Of a DNA stretch of 64,000 bases, positions 8,484 to 17,823 are shown piece after piece (position 1 is the stretch's first letter; every line of letters begins with the position of its first letter). Source of the DNA: Hyphomicrobiales bacterium. Lineage in GTDB: Bacteria; Pseudomonadota; Alphaproteobacteria; Rhizobiales; Rhizobiaceae. The position numbers and the translations under genes are program-made. The notes beneath the pieces were generated by a model that saw only the letters and a program-made list of their open reading frames with translations, made no database searches and was not told the DNA's origin. The DNA is taken from the NCBI GenBank assembly GCA_900470805.1, contig UCCA01000022.1, positions 62,001 to 126,000 on the forward strand, given 5' to 3'.

Positions 8484-9287
8484 TCACGCCAATCGGTCGA
8501 GAAATCCGAGCACGGCTCGATTGAACAACTCCGGCCGCTGCAGCGGCGCGAAATGGCTGACGCCTTTGAGCCCGATGAATTCGGCGCCTGGAATGCTGCG
8601 CACCAGATGCGCGGCATGCTCCGGCTTGATGAACTCGTCGCCATCGCCGAGCACCACCGCGACCGGCACGCGGATGCGGTTGAGATCGGCCGTCGAATAA
8701 TTCGGCTCGGTTGACATCATCAGGCTCACGTCCTCGACGAAGGCGTCGAATTGATCCGGCGTCGGCGATATGACCTCGTAATCCATCCGGTGCCGGTTGA
8801 AGCAGCGATCGATCACAGGCGTCGGCACGAAGGGCTTCACGCCCGAGGGGTCCATGCTGCAGGCGAAGAAGAACACGCCATCGACGCGCTCCGGATGCTC
8901 GTCGGCGAGAATGAGCGCCGTGCAGGCTCCATCACTCCAGCCCACGATCGCAGCCTTCTCGATATTCAGCGTATCCATCACCGCCAACACATCCGATGCC
9001 ATCAACACGTAGCTGAAAGGCTGATCATCCCTGGTGCTCCGCCCATGCCCCCGGCTGTCGATGACAACCACCTGTCGGCCGGAGGTCACCAGATCATCAA
9101 CCTGATAGCCCCAGTTGCCGCTATGTCCCAATCCGCCATGCAACAGGATCACCGTCGGACCTTCGCCATACCTCGCGTACCAGATCTCGGCCCCGTCGTG
9201 ATCGACGACGCCGTCGTCCTCCGCATCAGGCAGTGCTTGCGCGCCTTGCGAGGCAAACCGGACAAGCTCGTCATCGATGATGGCCAT
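8484..9287 (-). CDS. Alpha/beta hydrolase
   Basis: 267 residues. The oxyanion-hole motif HGGLGHSGNW is at residues 50-59, the nucleophile elbow GWSDG has its serine at 118, and a late histidine lies in GVSHFAP, with the acidic member probably in LGDGDEF. This is a complete catalytic triad of the alpha/beta hydrolase fold; the substrate (ester, lactone or other) cannot be read. I chose the start at 9287 because GGGAGGAAA lies just upstream; an in-frame ATG at 9377 lacks a ribosome site. Its stop lies 3 bases from the frk stop on the opposite strand, so the genes converge. Confidence 0.85.
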   Translation of the reverse strand: MAIIDDELVRFASQGAQALPDAEDDGVVDHDGAEIWYARYGEGPTVILLHGGLGHSGNWGYQVDDLVTSGRQVVVIDSRGHGRSTRDDQPFSYVLMASDVLAVMDTLNIEKAAIVGWSDGACTALILADEHPERVDGVFFFACSMDPSGVKPFVPTPVIDRCFNRHRMDYEVISPTPDQFDAFVEDVSLMMSTEPNYSTADLNRIRVPVAVVLGDGDEFIKPEHAAHLVRSIPGAEFIGLKGVSHFAPLQRPELFNRAVLGFLDRLA

Positions 9288-9410
9288 GCGTTTCCTCCCT
9301 GATGTCACCGAAGCAAAGACGAACGGCCAGACCGTGTTTCGACAATGCCGTACGAAATAATTGGCCTCATGCCGCAATCTTCCAAGACCGCGGATGAGTG
9401 ACCATCGTCG

Positions 9411-10820
9411 CTAGATCTTCACCCGAGCCGACGCCAACGCGTGCGCGAGAACCTCGAACACTTTCGGATCCAGCGTCTGCGACACGTTGAACCGCATGAA
9501 ATCCGTCGCCGTCTGCGACAGGCTGAACGCGTTGCCCGGCGCCAGCACCACGTCGCGCTCGAGTGCCGCGCGCGCGACATCGGCGGCATCGATGCCATCG
9601 GGCAGCCGGCACCAGAGAAACATGCCCGCCTGCGGCTCCAGCCACGGCACGATGCCAAGCGTCTTCAGCCTGGCCGACACGTCGAACATCGCCTTCGACA
9701 ACCGCCCGCGCAGCGTCTCGATATGTTTCCGGTAACCGCCGTCGCTGAGCACGCTCAGCACCAGTTGCGCCGCGTGCCGTCCGCCGCCGAACGAGGTGGC
9801 GATCTTCAGGTCCGTCAGCCCGCCGATCCACTCCGGTTTGGCGGCGATGAAGCCGCAGCGCGCCGAGGCCGACAGCGTCTTAGAGAAACTCCCGATATGG
9901 ATGACCCGGTCGAGCCCGTCGAAGGCGGCGAGGCGAGGGGCGGTGACATGCTCGAAATCGGCGAAGATATCGTCCTCGATGATGGTGAGGTCGAACTGGT
10001 CGGCGATCTTCAGTACCCGGTGCGCGGTGACAGGCGAGAGGATCGCGCCGGTCGGATTGTGAAGCGCCGAATTAGTGACGTAGAGCCGCGGCCGGTGCTC
10101 CGCCACGGTGCGCGCGAACGCCTCGATATCGGGACCTGATGGCGTGTAGGGCACGCTGACGATCTTGGCCCGATGCGCCCGTAGAAGGGCGTGGAAATTG
10201 AAATAGCAGGGATCATCGACCATGACAGTGTCGCCCGGCTCGATCAGGAAGCGGCAGAGCAGGTCGATCGCCTGGATCCCTGACTCGGTCAGGATGATCT
10301 GGTCCGGCGAGGCGCCGATCCCCTTGTCGGCCATTCGCCGCGCGATCAACTGGCGCAGCGGCGGCAGGCCGAGCGGCGAACCGTAGGCGAGCAGCACCGG
10401 TCCATCGGCACGCGCCAGCGACCTCACGGCCCGCCGAACCCCATCTTCCGGGAGCCAGGCGGGCGGCAACCAGCCGCAGCCGGGCTTTAGGCCAATGTCG
10501 CCGGCCTCCAGCGATTGCCGCGACACCCAGAACGGATCGATTTCCCGGTCAAGCCGCGGGCCAACCTCCGATAGCGCAAAGGGGGCGGCCTGGTTGGCGA
10601 CGTAAAAGCCGGAGCCGGGACGGGAGAGAATGGCGCCCTCCGCCACCAGCCGCTCATAGGCCTCGACCACGGTCGACGTCGACAGCGTCATCGTCGCCGC
10701 CAGCGCCCGCACAGATGGCAGCTTCGCCCCCGGCGTCAGGCTGCGGCCGGCGATGCGTTGCCGGATCGCCGCCATCACGGCGGCCACGCGGGTCGTGTTT
10801 GCGGGAATCTGGTCGTTCAT
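9411..10820 (-). CDS. MocR-type regulator: GntR winged helix fused to PLP aminotransferase
   Basis: 469 residues. Residues 8-75 are a GntR winged helix (LPSVRALAATMTLSTSTVVEAYERL). Residues 105-469 are a fold-type I aminotransferase domain with HNPTG (254-258) and the PLP-lysine K314 in SFSKTLSAS. MocR proteins use PLP to sense amino acids, amines or the cofactor and usually regulate a divergent neighbour. Here that neighbour is an EamA exporter starting 112 bases away, with an inverted repeat between them. The start at 10820 is best supported; an in-frame ATG at 10842 is possible. A large open frame continuing upstream is antisense to the exporter. Confidence 0.9.
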   Translation of the reverse strand: MNDQIPANTTRVAAVMAAIRQRIAGRSLTPGAKLPSVRALAATMTLSTSTVVEAYERLVAEGAILSRPGSGFYVANQAAPFALSEVGPRLDREIDPFWVSRQSLEAGDIGLKPGCGWLPPAWLPEDGVRRAVRSLARADGPVLLAYGSPLGLPPLRQLIARRMADKGIGASPDQIILTESGIQAIDLLCRFLIEPGDTVMVDDPCYFNFHALLRAHRAKIVSVPYTPSGPDIEAFARTVAEHRPRLYVTNSALHNPTGAILSPVTAHRVLKIADQFDLTIIEDDIFADFEHVTAPRLAAFDGLDRVIHIGSFSKTLSASARCGFIAAKPEWIGGLTDLKIATSFGGGRHAAQLVLSVLSDGGYRKHIETLRGRLSKAMFDVSARLKTLGIVPWLEPQAGMFLWCRLPDGIDAADVARAALERDVVLAPGNAFSLSQTATDFMRFNVSQTLDPKVFEVLAHALASARVKI

Positions 10821-10842
10821 CCGTACTGCCCCATTGGCCATA

Positions 10843-10870
10843 ACAGTTTTGAATAACTGTACCAGACTGT
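10843..10870. promoter_or_regulatory. Candidate MocR operator
   Basis: ACAGTT (10843-10848) and AACTGT (10855-10860) form an inverted repeat, and a third ACTGT half lies at 10866-10870. The set is centred between the divergent mocR-type and EamA genes, where such regulators normally bind repeated half-sites. Confidence 0.5.
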
Positions 10871-10932
10871 CGCTGGCCTTGCCATGGCCATCCGGCGGAT
10901 AAGGCAGCACGATTGAATGAATGGAGTGCAGC

Positions 10933-11796
10933 ATGGACCGCGCGTCGGCTGGATGGATGAATGGCTTTATCGGTGTCCTGATCTTCAGCGGATCGCTGCC
11001 GGCCACACGCATGGCGGTGATGGGCTTCGATCCGGTGTTCCTGACGGTTGCCCGGGCCGCCATCGCCGGACTGATCGCGCTGGCGCTGCTGCTCGTGTTT
11101 CGCGAGAAGCGGCCTGAGCGAGCCGACCTCACATCGCTCGCCATCGTCGCCTTCGGCGTCGTCATCGGCTTCCCGCTGCTGACGGCGCTGGCGCTCACGC
11201 ACATCACCTCGGCGCATTCCATCGTCTTCATCGGCCTGCTGCCCTTGTCGACCGCGATCTTCGGCGTGCTGCGCGGCGGCGAGCGGCCGCATCCGGCCTT
11301 CTGGCTGTTTTCCTGTCTCGGCAGCGCGCTGGTCGCAGGTTTTGCGGTCTCGCAAGGCATCACCGCCGCGCCGCTGGGCGATCTGCTGATGCTGGCCGCC
11401 ATCATCGTCTGCGGTCTGGGTTATGCGGAAGGCGCCAAGCTCTCGCGAAAGCTGGGCGGCTGGCAGGTGATATCCTGGGCGCTGGTGCTGTCGCTGCCGG
11501 TGATGATCGTTCTGGCACTCATCGTTCTGCCCGCATCCTTCGCGGCGATCACGGTGCCCGCCTGGGCCGGCCTTGTCTATGTCTCGCTGTTCAGCATGCT
11601 GATCGGCTTCTTCTTCTGGTATCGCGGCCTGGCGCAGGGCGGCATAGCCGGTGTCGGTCAGCTACAACTGCTGCAACCGTTCTTCGGCTTGGTGCTGGCC
11701 GCGACGCTGCTGCATGAGGAGATCAGCCCGATCATGCTCGTCGTCACGGTCGCCATCGTTGCCTGCGTTGCCGGCGCCAAACGGTTCGCGCGGTGA
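10933..11796 (+). CDS. EamA-family (DMT) transporter
   Basis: 287 residues with about ten hydrophobic helices in two repeated halves of five, the pattern of the EamA drug/metabolite exporters. The second repeat ends with the common GLAQGGIAGVGQLQLLQPFFGLVLA segment and a basic tail. I chose the start at 10933, preceded by TGGAGTG; an in-frame ATG at 10921 overlaps that ribosome site. It is transcribed away from the MocR regulator and is its most likely target. The exported compound, perhaps an amino acid or amine, is inference. Confidence 0.85.
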   Translation: MDRASAGWMNGFIGVLIFSGSLPATRMAVMGFDPVFLTVARAAIAGLIALALLLVFREKRPERADLTSLAIVAFGVVIGFPLLTALALTHITSAHSIVFIGLLPLSTAIFGVLRGGERPHPAFWLFSCLGSALVAGFAVSQGITAAPLGDLLMLAAIIVCGLGYAEGAKLSRKLGGWQVISWALVLSLPVMIVLALIVLPASFAAITVPAWAGLVYVSLFSMLIGFFFWYRGLAQGGIAGVGQLQLLQPFFGLVLAATLLHEEISPIMLVVTVAIVACVAGAKRFAR

Positions 11797-11899
11797 AGAC
11801 CGCCGGCCTCGCGCGAGAATAAGCTTGCTTTTTTCGCTGGCTGCGCTCCTCTGGTGGATAGCCATCATCGTCTGATGTGGCCTAACCAGGGAGCCAAAC

Positions 11900-12043
11900 A
11901 TGGCAAAGGGTCAAGTCCGCGGAACGCGCGAAGCGCGCAAGCCGAAGAAAGACAAGTCCTCGCCTTCGCCTGCCGCGCAGCAGGGGTCGCAGGTCAAGCA
12001 GGCAGCCAGCACCACGTCGCTGGGCAAGGGCACCAAAGGCTGA
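11900..12043 (+). CDS. Small basic conserved protein, 47 residues
   Basis: The frame runs MAKGQVRGTREARKPKKDK, then a Ser/Pro/Gln-rich middle, and ends TSLGKGTKG. AGGGAG sits 7-12 bases before the ATG. The MAKGQ-R-x-RE-x-xKPKK start is one I recall from many short proteobacterial hypothetical proteins, so I take this as a real gene. It is strongly basic and probably disordered, which would suit RNA or ribosome contact, but no function is established. It lies between the EamA gene and the pgi terminator. Confidence 0.7.
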   Translation: MAKGQVRGTREARKPKKDKSSPSPAAQQGSQVKQAASTTSLGKGTKG

Positions 12044-12076
12044 TGCTCCAATCGGTCGCTGACACCGGCCGAATAG

Positions 12077-12109
12077 AAAACGCTCCCGCAGCGATTACCG
12101 CGGGAGCGT
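12077..12109 (-). terminator. Intrinsic terminator of pgi
   Basis: A perfect 10-bp stem (12100-12109 with 12080-12089) is followed on the minus strand by TTTT. It lies 34 bases beyond the pgi stop. Confidence 0.85.
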
Positions 12110-12142
12110 CGTAGATTTCCGGATATGCTCCGGCTTCGGAGA

Positions 12143-13768
<1,626 letters not shown>

Positions 13769-13874
13769 GGGAGGCTCCTTTGCAGGGCGTGAGGGTCGCG
13801 GAAACTATTCGCTTTACCCGGTGCAAATCAAGTTGTGTCTGAAACAATTCATAAAAAGCATGGCGCAGATCGGC

Positions 13875-13903
13875 CTTGATGCGCCGCCGAGGTCGGGCTA
13901 TAT
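13875..13903 (+). promoter_or_regulatory. Strong housekeeping promoter of an sRNA candidate
   Basis: CTTGAT (13875-13880) and CTATAT (13898-13903) are separated by exactly 17 bases, a near-perfect match to the alphaproteobacterial sigma-70 pattern. No open reading frame follows; instead two hairpins do. Confidence 0.75.
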
Positions 13904-13908
13904 TGGAG

Positions 13909-13999
13909 AGGTTGCAGGTGGAGCGGTAACTCCACCTGCTGCGCTTATCTTGTTTGGAATGTGACCCGGACGCTGAGTAACCAGCTCGTCCGGGTTTTC
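13909..13999 (+). ncRNA. Candidate trans-acting sRNA, about 90 nt
   Basis: Downstream of the promoter at 13875-13903 lies a perfect 10-bp hairpin (13914-13923 with 13930-13939, loop CGGTAA). A 24-base linker follows, then a 9-bp hairpin (13964-13972 with 13987-13995) that ends in TTTT. This is the promoter, hairpin, linker, intrinsic-terminator plan of many rhizobial sRNAs. It lies between pgi (minus) and the acyl-CoA ligase gene (minus) on the opposite strand to both, so it would be a free-standing RNA. I cannot assign a named family; an alpha-r8/suhB-type element is one possibility. The start site is inferred from promoter spacing. Confidence 0.65.
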
Positions 14000-14040
14000 C
14001 TTACCATAAGCGTGACGCTAAGCGGTCGAAACCACATATC

Positions 14041-14166
14041 ATCACCTCCCGTTCTGATGGCAAGGCTCTTGCCGAAGTCGGCGCGGCCCGTCCTCGCCGA
14101 TAGGCCGCAATGCTGCGGCCTGTGCTGCTTCTGCCTCAAAACAGGCGGATAGCAGCACAGTTTTGG
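14041..14166 (+). ncRNA. Possible second structured RNA with intrinsic terminator
   Basis: After the first sRNA candidate come an unpaired CCTCCC (anti-ribosome-site-like) and hairpins at 14059-14064/14068-14073 and 14102-14109/14114-14121. A 10-bp stem (14120-14129 with 14151-14160) with an imperfect inner stem follows, and then TTTT. A weak promoter (GTGACG, 17 bases, CATATC at 14012-14040) precedes it. On the minus strand the same inverted repeats could end the acyl-CoA ligase transcript. The promoter is poor, so a separate RNA is uncertain. Confidence 0.35.
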
Positions 14167-14186
14167 GTTGTACTCAATTGTGAAAA

Positions 14187-15887
14187 TTACGCGCGCAGGT
14201 CCTTGCGCAAAATCTTGCCAACCGGCGACTTCGGCAGCTCGGTGCGGAACTCGATGAAGCGCGGCCGCTTGTAGTTGGTGAGATTGGCAGCGCAATGCGC
14301 CCTGACATCCGCCTCGGTCAGGTCAGGGTCTTTCCGGACCACGAACAGCTTCACCGCTTCGCCGGAATGCCCGTCGGCCACGCCCACCGCCGCCGCTTCG
14401 AGGATGCCGGCATGCATGGCCGCCACTTCCTCGATCTCGTTGGGATAGACGTTGAAGCCGGAGACCAGGATCATGTCCTTCTTGCGGTCGACGATCTTGG
14501 TGTAGCCGCGTGCATCCATGAAGCCCATGTCGCCGGTGCGGAAGTAGCCGTCAGCCGTCATGGCACGGGCGGTTTCCTCAGGCTTGTTCCAGTACCCGGC
14601 CATCACCTGCGGCCCGCGAATGCAGATCTCGCCGACCTCTCCGAGCGCCAGCGAATGGCCGTCCTCGTCGCGGATATCCAGTTCGGTCGAGGAGATCGGC
14701 AGACCGATCGAGCCGGTGAATTCGGGCGAATCGAACCTGTTGGCCGTCGCGACGGGCGAGGTCTCGGACAGGCCATATCCCTCGGTGATATGCGAACCGG
14801 TGACCTTGAGCCAGCGTTCGGCCACCGGCCGCTGCACCGCCATGCCGCCGCCGAGCGAGATCACCAGCGACGAGAAATCGACCTTGGCGAACTCGGCATT
14901 GTTCATCAAAGCGTTGAACAGCGTGTTGAGACCAGGGAAGACATGGACGTTCGACTTCGAGAATTCCCGCACCAGGGCCGGAATGTCGCGCGGATTGGCC
15001 ACCAGGATATTATGCGCGCCGAGCGACATGCCCATCAGCGAATTCACCGTCAGGGCGAAGATATGATAGAGCGGCAGTGCGCAGAGAAAGTTCAGCACCT
15101 CGGGCCGTGTCCGGTTCTCGAAGGCGGATTTCAGCCAGAACTCGAGCTGCAGCTTGTTCGACAGCAGGTTCCGGTGCGTCAGCACCGCGCCCTTGGCGAT
15201 CCCCGTCGTGCCGCCCGTATACTGCAGAAAGGCGATATCGCCGCCGACAAGCCCGGCGGGCTTCAGCGCCCCGCCGTCGCCTTCGCTCAGTACCTGCTTG
15301 AATGTCCTGTGCTGCGGGATCGACCACACCGGAACGAGCTTCTTCACTTTGCGCACCAGAAGGTTGACGATCAGCCCCTTGGCACCCAGCATCTCGCCGA
15401 GCGAGCTGACGACAACATGCCGGACATCGGTCCTTGCCAGAACCTGCTCGACGGTGCGCGCGAAATTTTCGAGAACGAAGATCGCCTTGGCCCCGGAATC
15501 GCGCAACTGGTGTTCCAGCTCGCGCGGCGTATAGAGCGGGTTGACGTTCACGACCACTAGGCCGGCGCGCAAAATGCCATAGGTTGCGATCGGGTTCTGC
15601 AGCACGTTCGGCATCATCACGGCGACGCGGTCGCCCTTCTGCAGCCCCGATGCCTGCAGCCATGCGGCGATCTTGCGTGTCTGGCGCTCCAGCTCGCGAT
15701 AGCTAAGCCGCTTGCCCATGCTTGAAAATGCGATGCGGTCGCCATATCTGGCGCAGGATTTCTCCAGCAGTTCGGTCAGCGATTCGTATTCAAGCGGCGG
15801 CAGCTCCGCAGGAACGATGGCGGGATAAGCGGCAAGCCAAGGTTTTTCGGGCTTGGCACCGCCTGGATAGACGGAAATGCTGTTCAT
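14187..15887 (-). CDS. Long-chain fatty-acid--CoA ligase (AMP-forming)
   Basis: 566 residues of the ANL superfamily. It activates a fatty acid as acyl-AMP and then forms acyl-CoA. The P-loop YTGGTTGIAKGA, the GYGLSETSP motif, the YFRTGDMG hinge region and the C-terminal catalytic lysine region PKSPVGKILRKDL are all present. The start at 15887 has GGGAGAGAGA upstream; an in-frame ATG at 15950 does not. A perfect TTGACGT-AA-ACGTCAA palindrome lies about 130 bases upstream and is a plausible repressor site. Chain-length preference cannot be read from the sequence. Confidence 0.9.
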   Translation of the reverse strand: MNSISVYPGGAKPEKPWLAAYPAIVPAELPPLEYESLTELLEKSCARYGDRIAFSSMGKRLSYRELERQTRKIAAWLQASGLQKGDRVAVMMPNVLQNPIATYGILRAGLVVVNVNPLYTPRELEHQLRDSGAKAIFVLENFARTVEQVLARTDVRHVVVSSLGEMLGAKGLIVNLLVRKVKKLVPVWSIPQHRTFKQVLSEGDGGALKPAGLVGGDIAFLQYTGGTTGIAKGAVLTHRNLLSNKLQLEFWLKSAFENRTRPEVLNFLCALPLYHIFALTVNSLMGMSLGAHNILVANPRDIPALVREFSKSNVHVFPGLNTLFNALMNNAEFAKVDFSSLVISLGGGMAVQRPVAERWLKVTGSHITEGYGLSETSPVATANRFDSPEFTGSIGLPISSTELDIRDEDGHSLALGEVGEICIRGPQVMAGYWNKPEETARAMTADGYFRTGDMGFMDARGYTKIVDRKKDMILVSGFNVYPNEIEEVAAMHAGILEAAAVGVADGHSGEAVKLFVVRKDPDLTEADVRAHCAANLTNYKRPRFIEFRTELPKSPVGKILRKDLRA

Positions 15888-16014
15888 CGTGTCTCTCTCC
15901 CTGTCGCTGCCGTCCGGCGTTGCCGGCAAACCGATTGGATGATCCTCCATCTTCCAATGCGGCAGCTTAAGTCATTGCCCGAATGGTTCAAGCGAGAACA
16001 AAGCTACAATAACC

Positions 16015-16030
16015 TTGACGTAAACGTCAA
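16015..16030. promoter_or_regulatory. TTGACGTAAACGTCAA palindromic operator
   Basis: Perfect 7+7 inverted repeat around AA. It lies upstream of the acyl-CoA ligase (minus) and of the PRC-barrel gene (plus). A related double site lies before the nitronate monooxygenase gene at 40886-40907. The shape resembles the TTTACGT-type operators recalled for MerR/TetR regulators of acyl-CoA and branched-chain amino acid breakdown. Confidence 0.55.
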
Positions 16031-16152
16031 TATTACTCTGGGTTGGTGCCAAACTCAAAATCGGATTGCAAAAATCGGGAACAACCGCCGGTCGGCGACG
16101 TTTTTAATTCATACGCAAGATACCAAGAGCAACCAAACCAAGGAGCCGCATC

Positions 16153-16545
16153 ATGCTGCATCAGGACACTGACAAGAACCTCCGCGACCCCAACGTCAAG
16201 GACACGCCGACGCTGATCGCCAGCGACCGTGTCGAAGGCACGCGAGTCTATGGCGCCGATGGCAAGCACATCGGGTCGATCGAGCGTCTGATCATCGGCA
16301 AGAAGGATGGTCGTGTCGCCTACGCGGTGCTGAGCTTCGGTGGCTTCCTCGGGATTGGTCATGATCACTACCCGCTGCCATGGGAAAAGCTGTCCTACGA
16401 TACCCAGCTGGATGGCTATCGCATCGATCTCACCAAGGAACAGATCGAAGGCGCTCCTAGCTACGCGGACGATGACGACAACTGGTATAACGACAATGGC
16501 CGCCGGGTCTACGACTACTATGGCGTGCCGCCCTACTGGATGTAA
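16153..16545 (+). CDS. PRC-barrel domain protein
   Basis: 130 residues. Residues 18-105 match the PRC-barrel fold: ASDRVEGTRVYGADGKHIGSIERLIIGKKDGRVAYAVLSFGGFLG, then HYPLPWEKLSYD. The tail is acidic and aromatic (DDDDNWYNDNGRR...YYGVPPYWM). Rhizobial proteins of this type are small soluble proteins often linked to stress or envelope conditions; no biochemical function is settled. AAGGAG lies upstream of the ATG. The single gene is closed by a terminator. Confidence 0.85.
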   Translation: MLHQDTDKNLRDPNVKDTPTLIASDRVEGTRVYGADGKHIGSIERLIIGKKDGRVAYAVLSFGGFLGIGHDHYPLPWEKLSYDTQLDGYRIDLTKEQIEGAPSYADDDDNWYNDNGRRVYDYYGVPPYWM

Positions 16546-16570
16546 CGTCTCCCGCTGGGCCGCAATGAGA

Positions 16571-16605
16571 GGGTCCCGCAGCCTGCGGGACCCATTTGTA
16601 TTTTT
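16571..16605 (+). terminator. Terminator of the PRC-barrel gene
   Basis: A 10-bp stem (16571-16580 with 16584-16593, loop GCC) is followed by ATTTGTATTTTT. Confidence 0.85.
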
Positions 16606-16632
16606 AAGCGGCTGCATCGCCTTAGCGATGGA

Positions 16633-17028
16633 TCAGAGGTACCGGCCGTGGCGCTGCAGCACTTCGATCTTGTAGCCGTCGGGATCGGTCATGAAGAAGA
16701 ACAGCGCCAGCAGCCTGCCGTCGCGGTTGAGTTCGACCAGCTTGCCGGGATTAAGACCGGCATCCGTCAAACGCTTATGCTCCACGGAAACTTCGTCCAC
16801 CGACACGGCTAGGTGTCCATAGCCGTCGCCGAGATTATAAGGTTCGACGCGACCCTTGTTGACGGTCAGCTCCAGCTCGAAGCCGGTCTCGGGATTGCTG
16901 AGATAGATCAGCGTGAATGTATCGAAATCGATCCGGTCGGCGATCTCCAGCCCGAAAACCTTGCCGTAGAAATCGACCGAGCGGGCCTCGTCGAGCACGC
17001 GGATCATGGAGTGGATCATCTTGGCCAA
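16633..17028 (-). CDS. VOC-family lactoylglutathione lyase-like protein
   Basis: 131 residues, the length of glyoxalase I. The segments MIRVLDEARSVDFYGKVFGLE, ELELTVN, GYGHLAVSVDEV and the final FFMTDPDGYKIEVLQR give the two beta-alpha-beta-beta-beta modules. The expected metal ligands, a histidine in MIHSMIRV, the E of ELELT, H in GYGHLA and E in KIEVLQ, are all in place. It probably converts the methylglyoxal-glutathione adduct to lactoylglutathione. The start appears to be TTG at 17028 with GGAG at good distance; an ATG at 17019 is the alternative. It is not obviously part of the downstream ABC operon. Confidence 0.82.
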   Translation of the reverse strand: MAKMIHSMIRVLDEARSVDFYGKVFGLEIADRIDFDTFTLIYLSNPETGFELELTVNKGRVEPYNLGDGYGHLAVSVDEVSVEHKRLTDAGLNPGKLVELNRDGRLLALFFFMTDPDGYKIEVLQRHGRYL

Positions 17029-17073
17029 GGCTGTCTCCTGTCGTTGTGGCAGGCGGCCTTGGTAGCCGCCGCG

Positions 17074-17823
17074 TCACGCCGTGCGCAAGCCCATTTTTCG
17101 CGTCGCGGCGCTTTCCACCAGCCCCATCCCATCATAGATCAGCACCGCCATCAACCCGACGATCAGGCCCCCCTGCAGGATGAAGGCCGTGTTGTCGGAG
17201 ATCAGCCCGGCGATGATCACTTCGCCCAGCCCTTTGGCAGCAACGGTCGAGCCGATCGTCGCCGTGCCGATGTTGATGACAGTCGCCACCTTGATTCCCT
17301 CGATGATCAGCGGCAGCGCCAATGGCAGCTCGACGCGAAACAGTCGCTGCGCCGGGTTCATGCCCATCCCGTCGGCGGCATCGAGCACCGCGGGCGACAC
17401 CTGGTGCAGGCCGGAGATGGTGTTTTCGAAGATCGGCAGCAGCCCGTAGAGAAACAGCGCCACCAGCGTCGGCCCGGCGCCGAAGCCCATGGCAGGCACG
17501 GCAAGCGCCAGCACCGCGACCGGTGGAAATGTCTGCCCGGCATTTGCAATGGCGCGCGACAGCGGCAGAAAATCGGCGCCGCTCTTGCGCGTCACGAAAA
17601 TGCCGCCGGCGACGGCCAGCACGGCACTCCCGGCGATCGAGATCAGCACCAGCTGCATATGGGCCAGCGCCAGTCCGGGCAGGGAGTTCTGCGTATAGAC
17701 CGCCGGTGCGTTGTTCTTCGTCAGCGGTGCCAGCAGGAAGGTCAACCACTCCGTCCTGAACAGTAGGATCAACAGCAGCGCCAGCGCCAGAAGGCGAAAC
17801 AGATTGGCCGTGATCAGCTTCAT
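17074..17823 (-). CDS. yehW: Osmoprotectant ABC transporter permease (YehW/OpuCB type)
   Basis: 249 residues with about six membrane helices and the ABC-permease loop VLDAADGMGMNPAQRLFRVELPLALPLIIEG. It is the last gene of a four-gene unit with the gene order and protein sizes of E. coli yehZYXW (binding protein, large permease, ATPase, small permease). Its start overlaps the ATPase stop by four bases. Such systems import glycine betaine or related quaternary amines with low affinity; the true substrate here is inferred. Confidence 0.85.
   Translation of the reverse strand: MKLITANLFRLLALALLLILLFRTEWLTFLLAPLTKNNAPAVYTQNSLPGLALAHMQLVLISIAGSAVLAVAGGIFVTRKSGADFLPLSRAIANAGQTFPPVAVLALAVPAMGFGAGPTLVALFLYGLLPIFENTISGLHQVSPAVLDAADGMGMNPAQRLFRVELPLALPLIIEGIKVATVINIGTATIGSTVAAKGLGEVIIAGLISDNTAFILQGGLIVGLMAVLIYDGMGLVESAATRKMGLRTA

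Noticed and set aside
10821..11405. Long upstream extension of the MocR gene on the minus strand
   Set aside because: It runs antisense through the EamA exporter gene; the GntR domain clearly begins near 10820.
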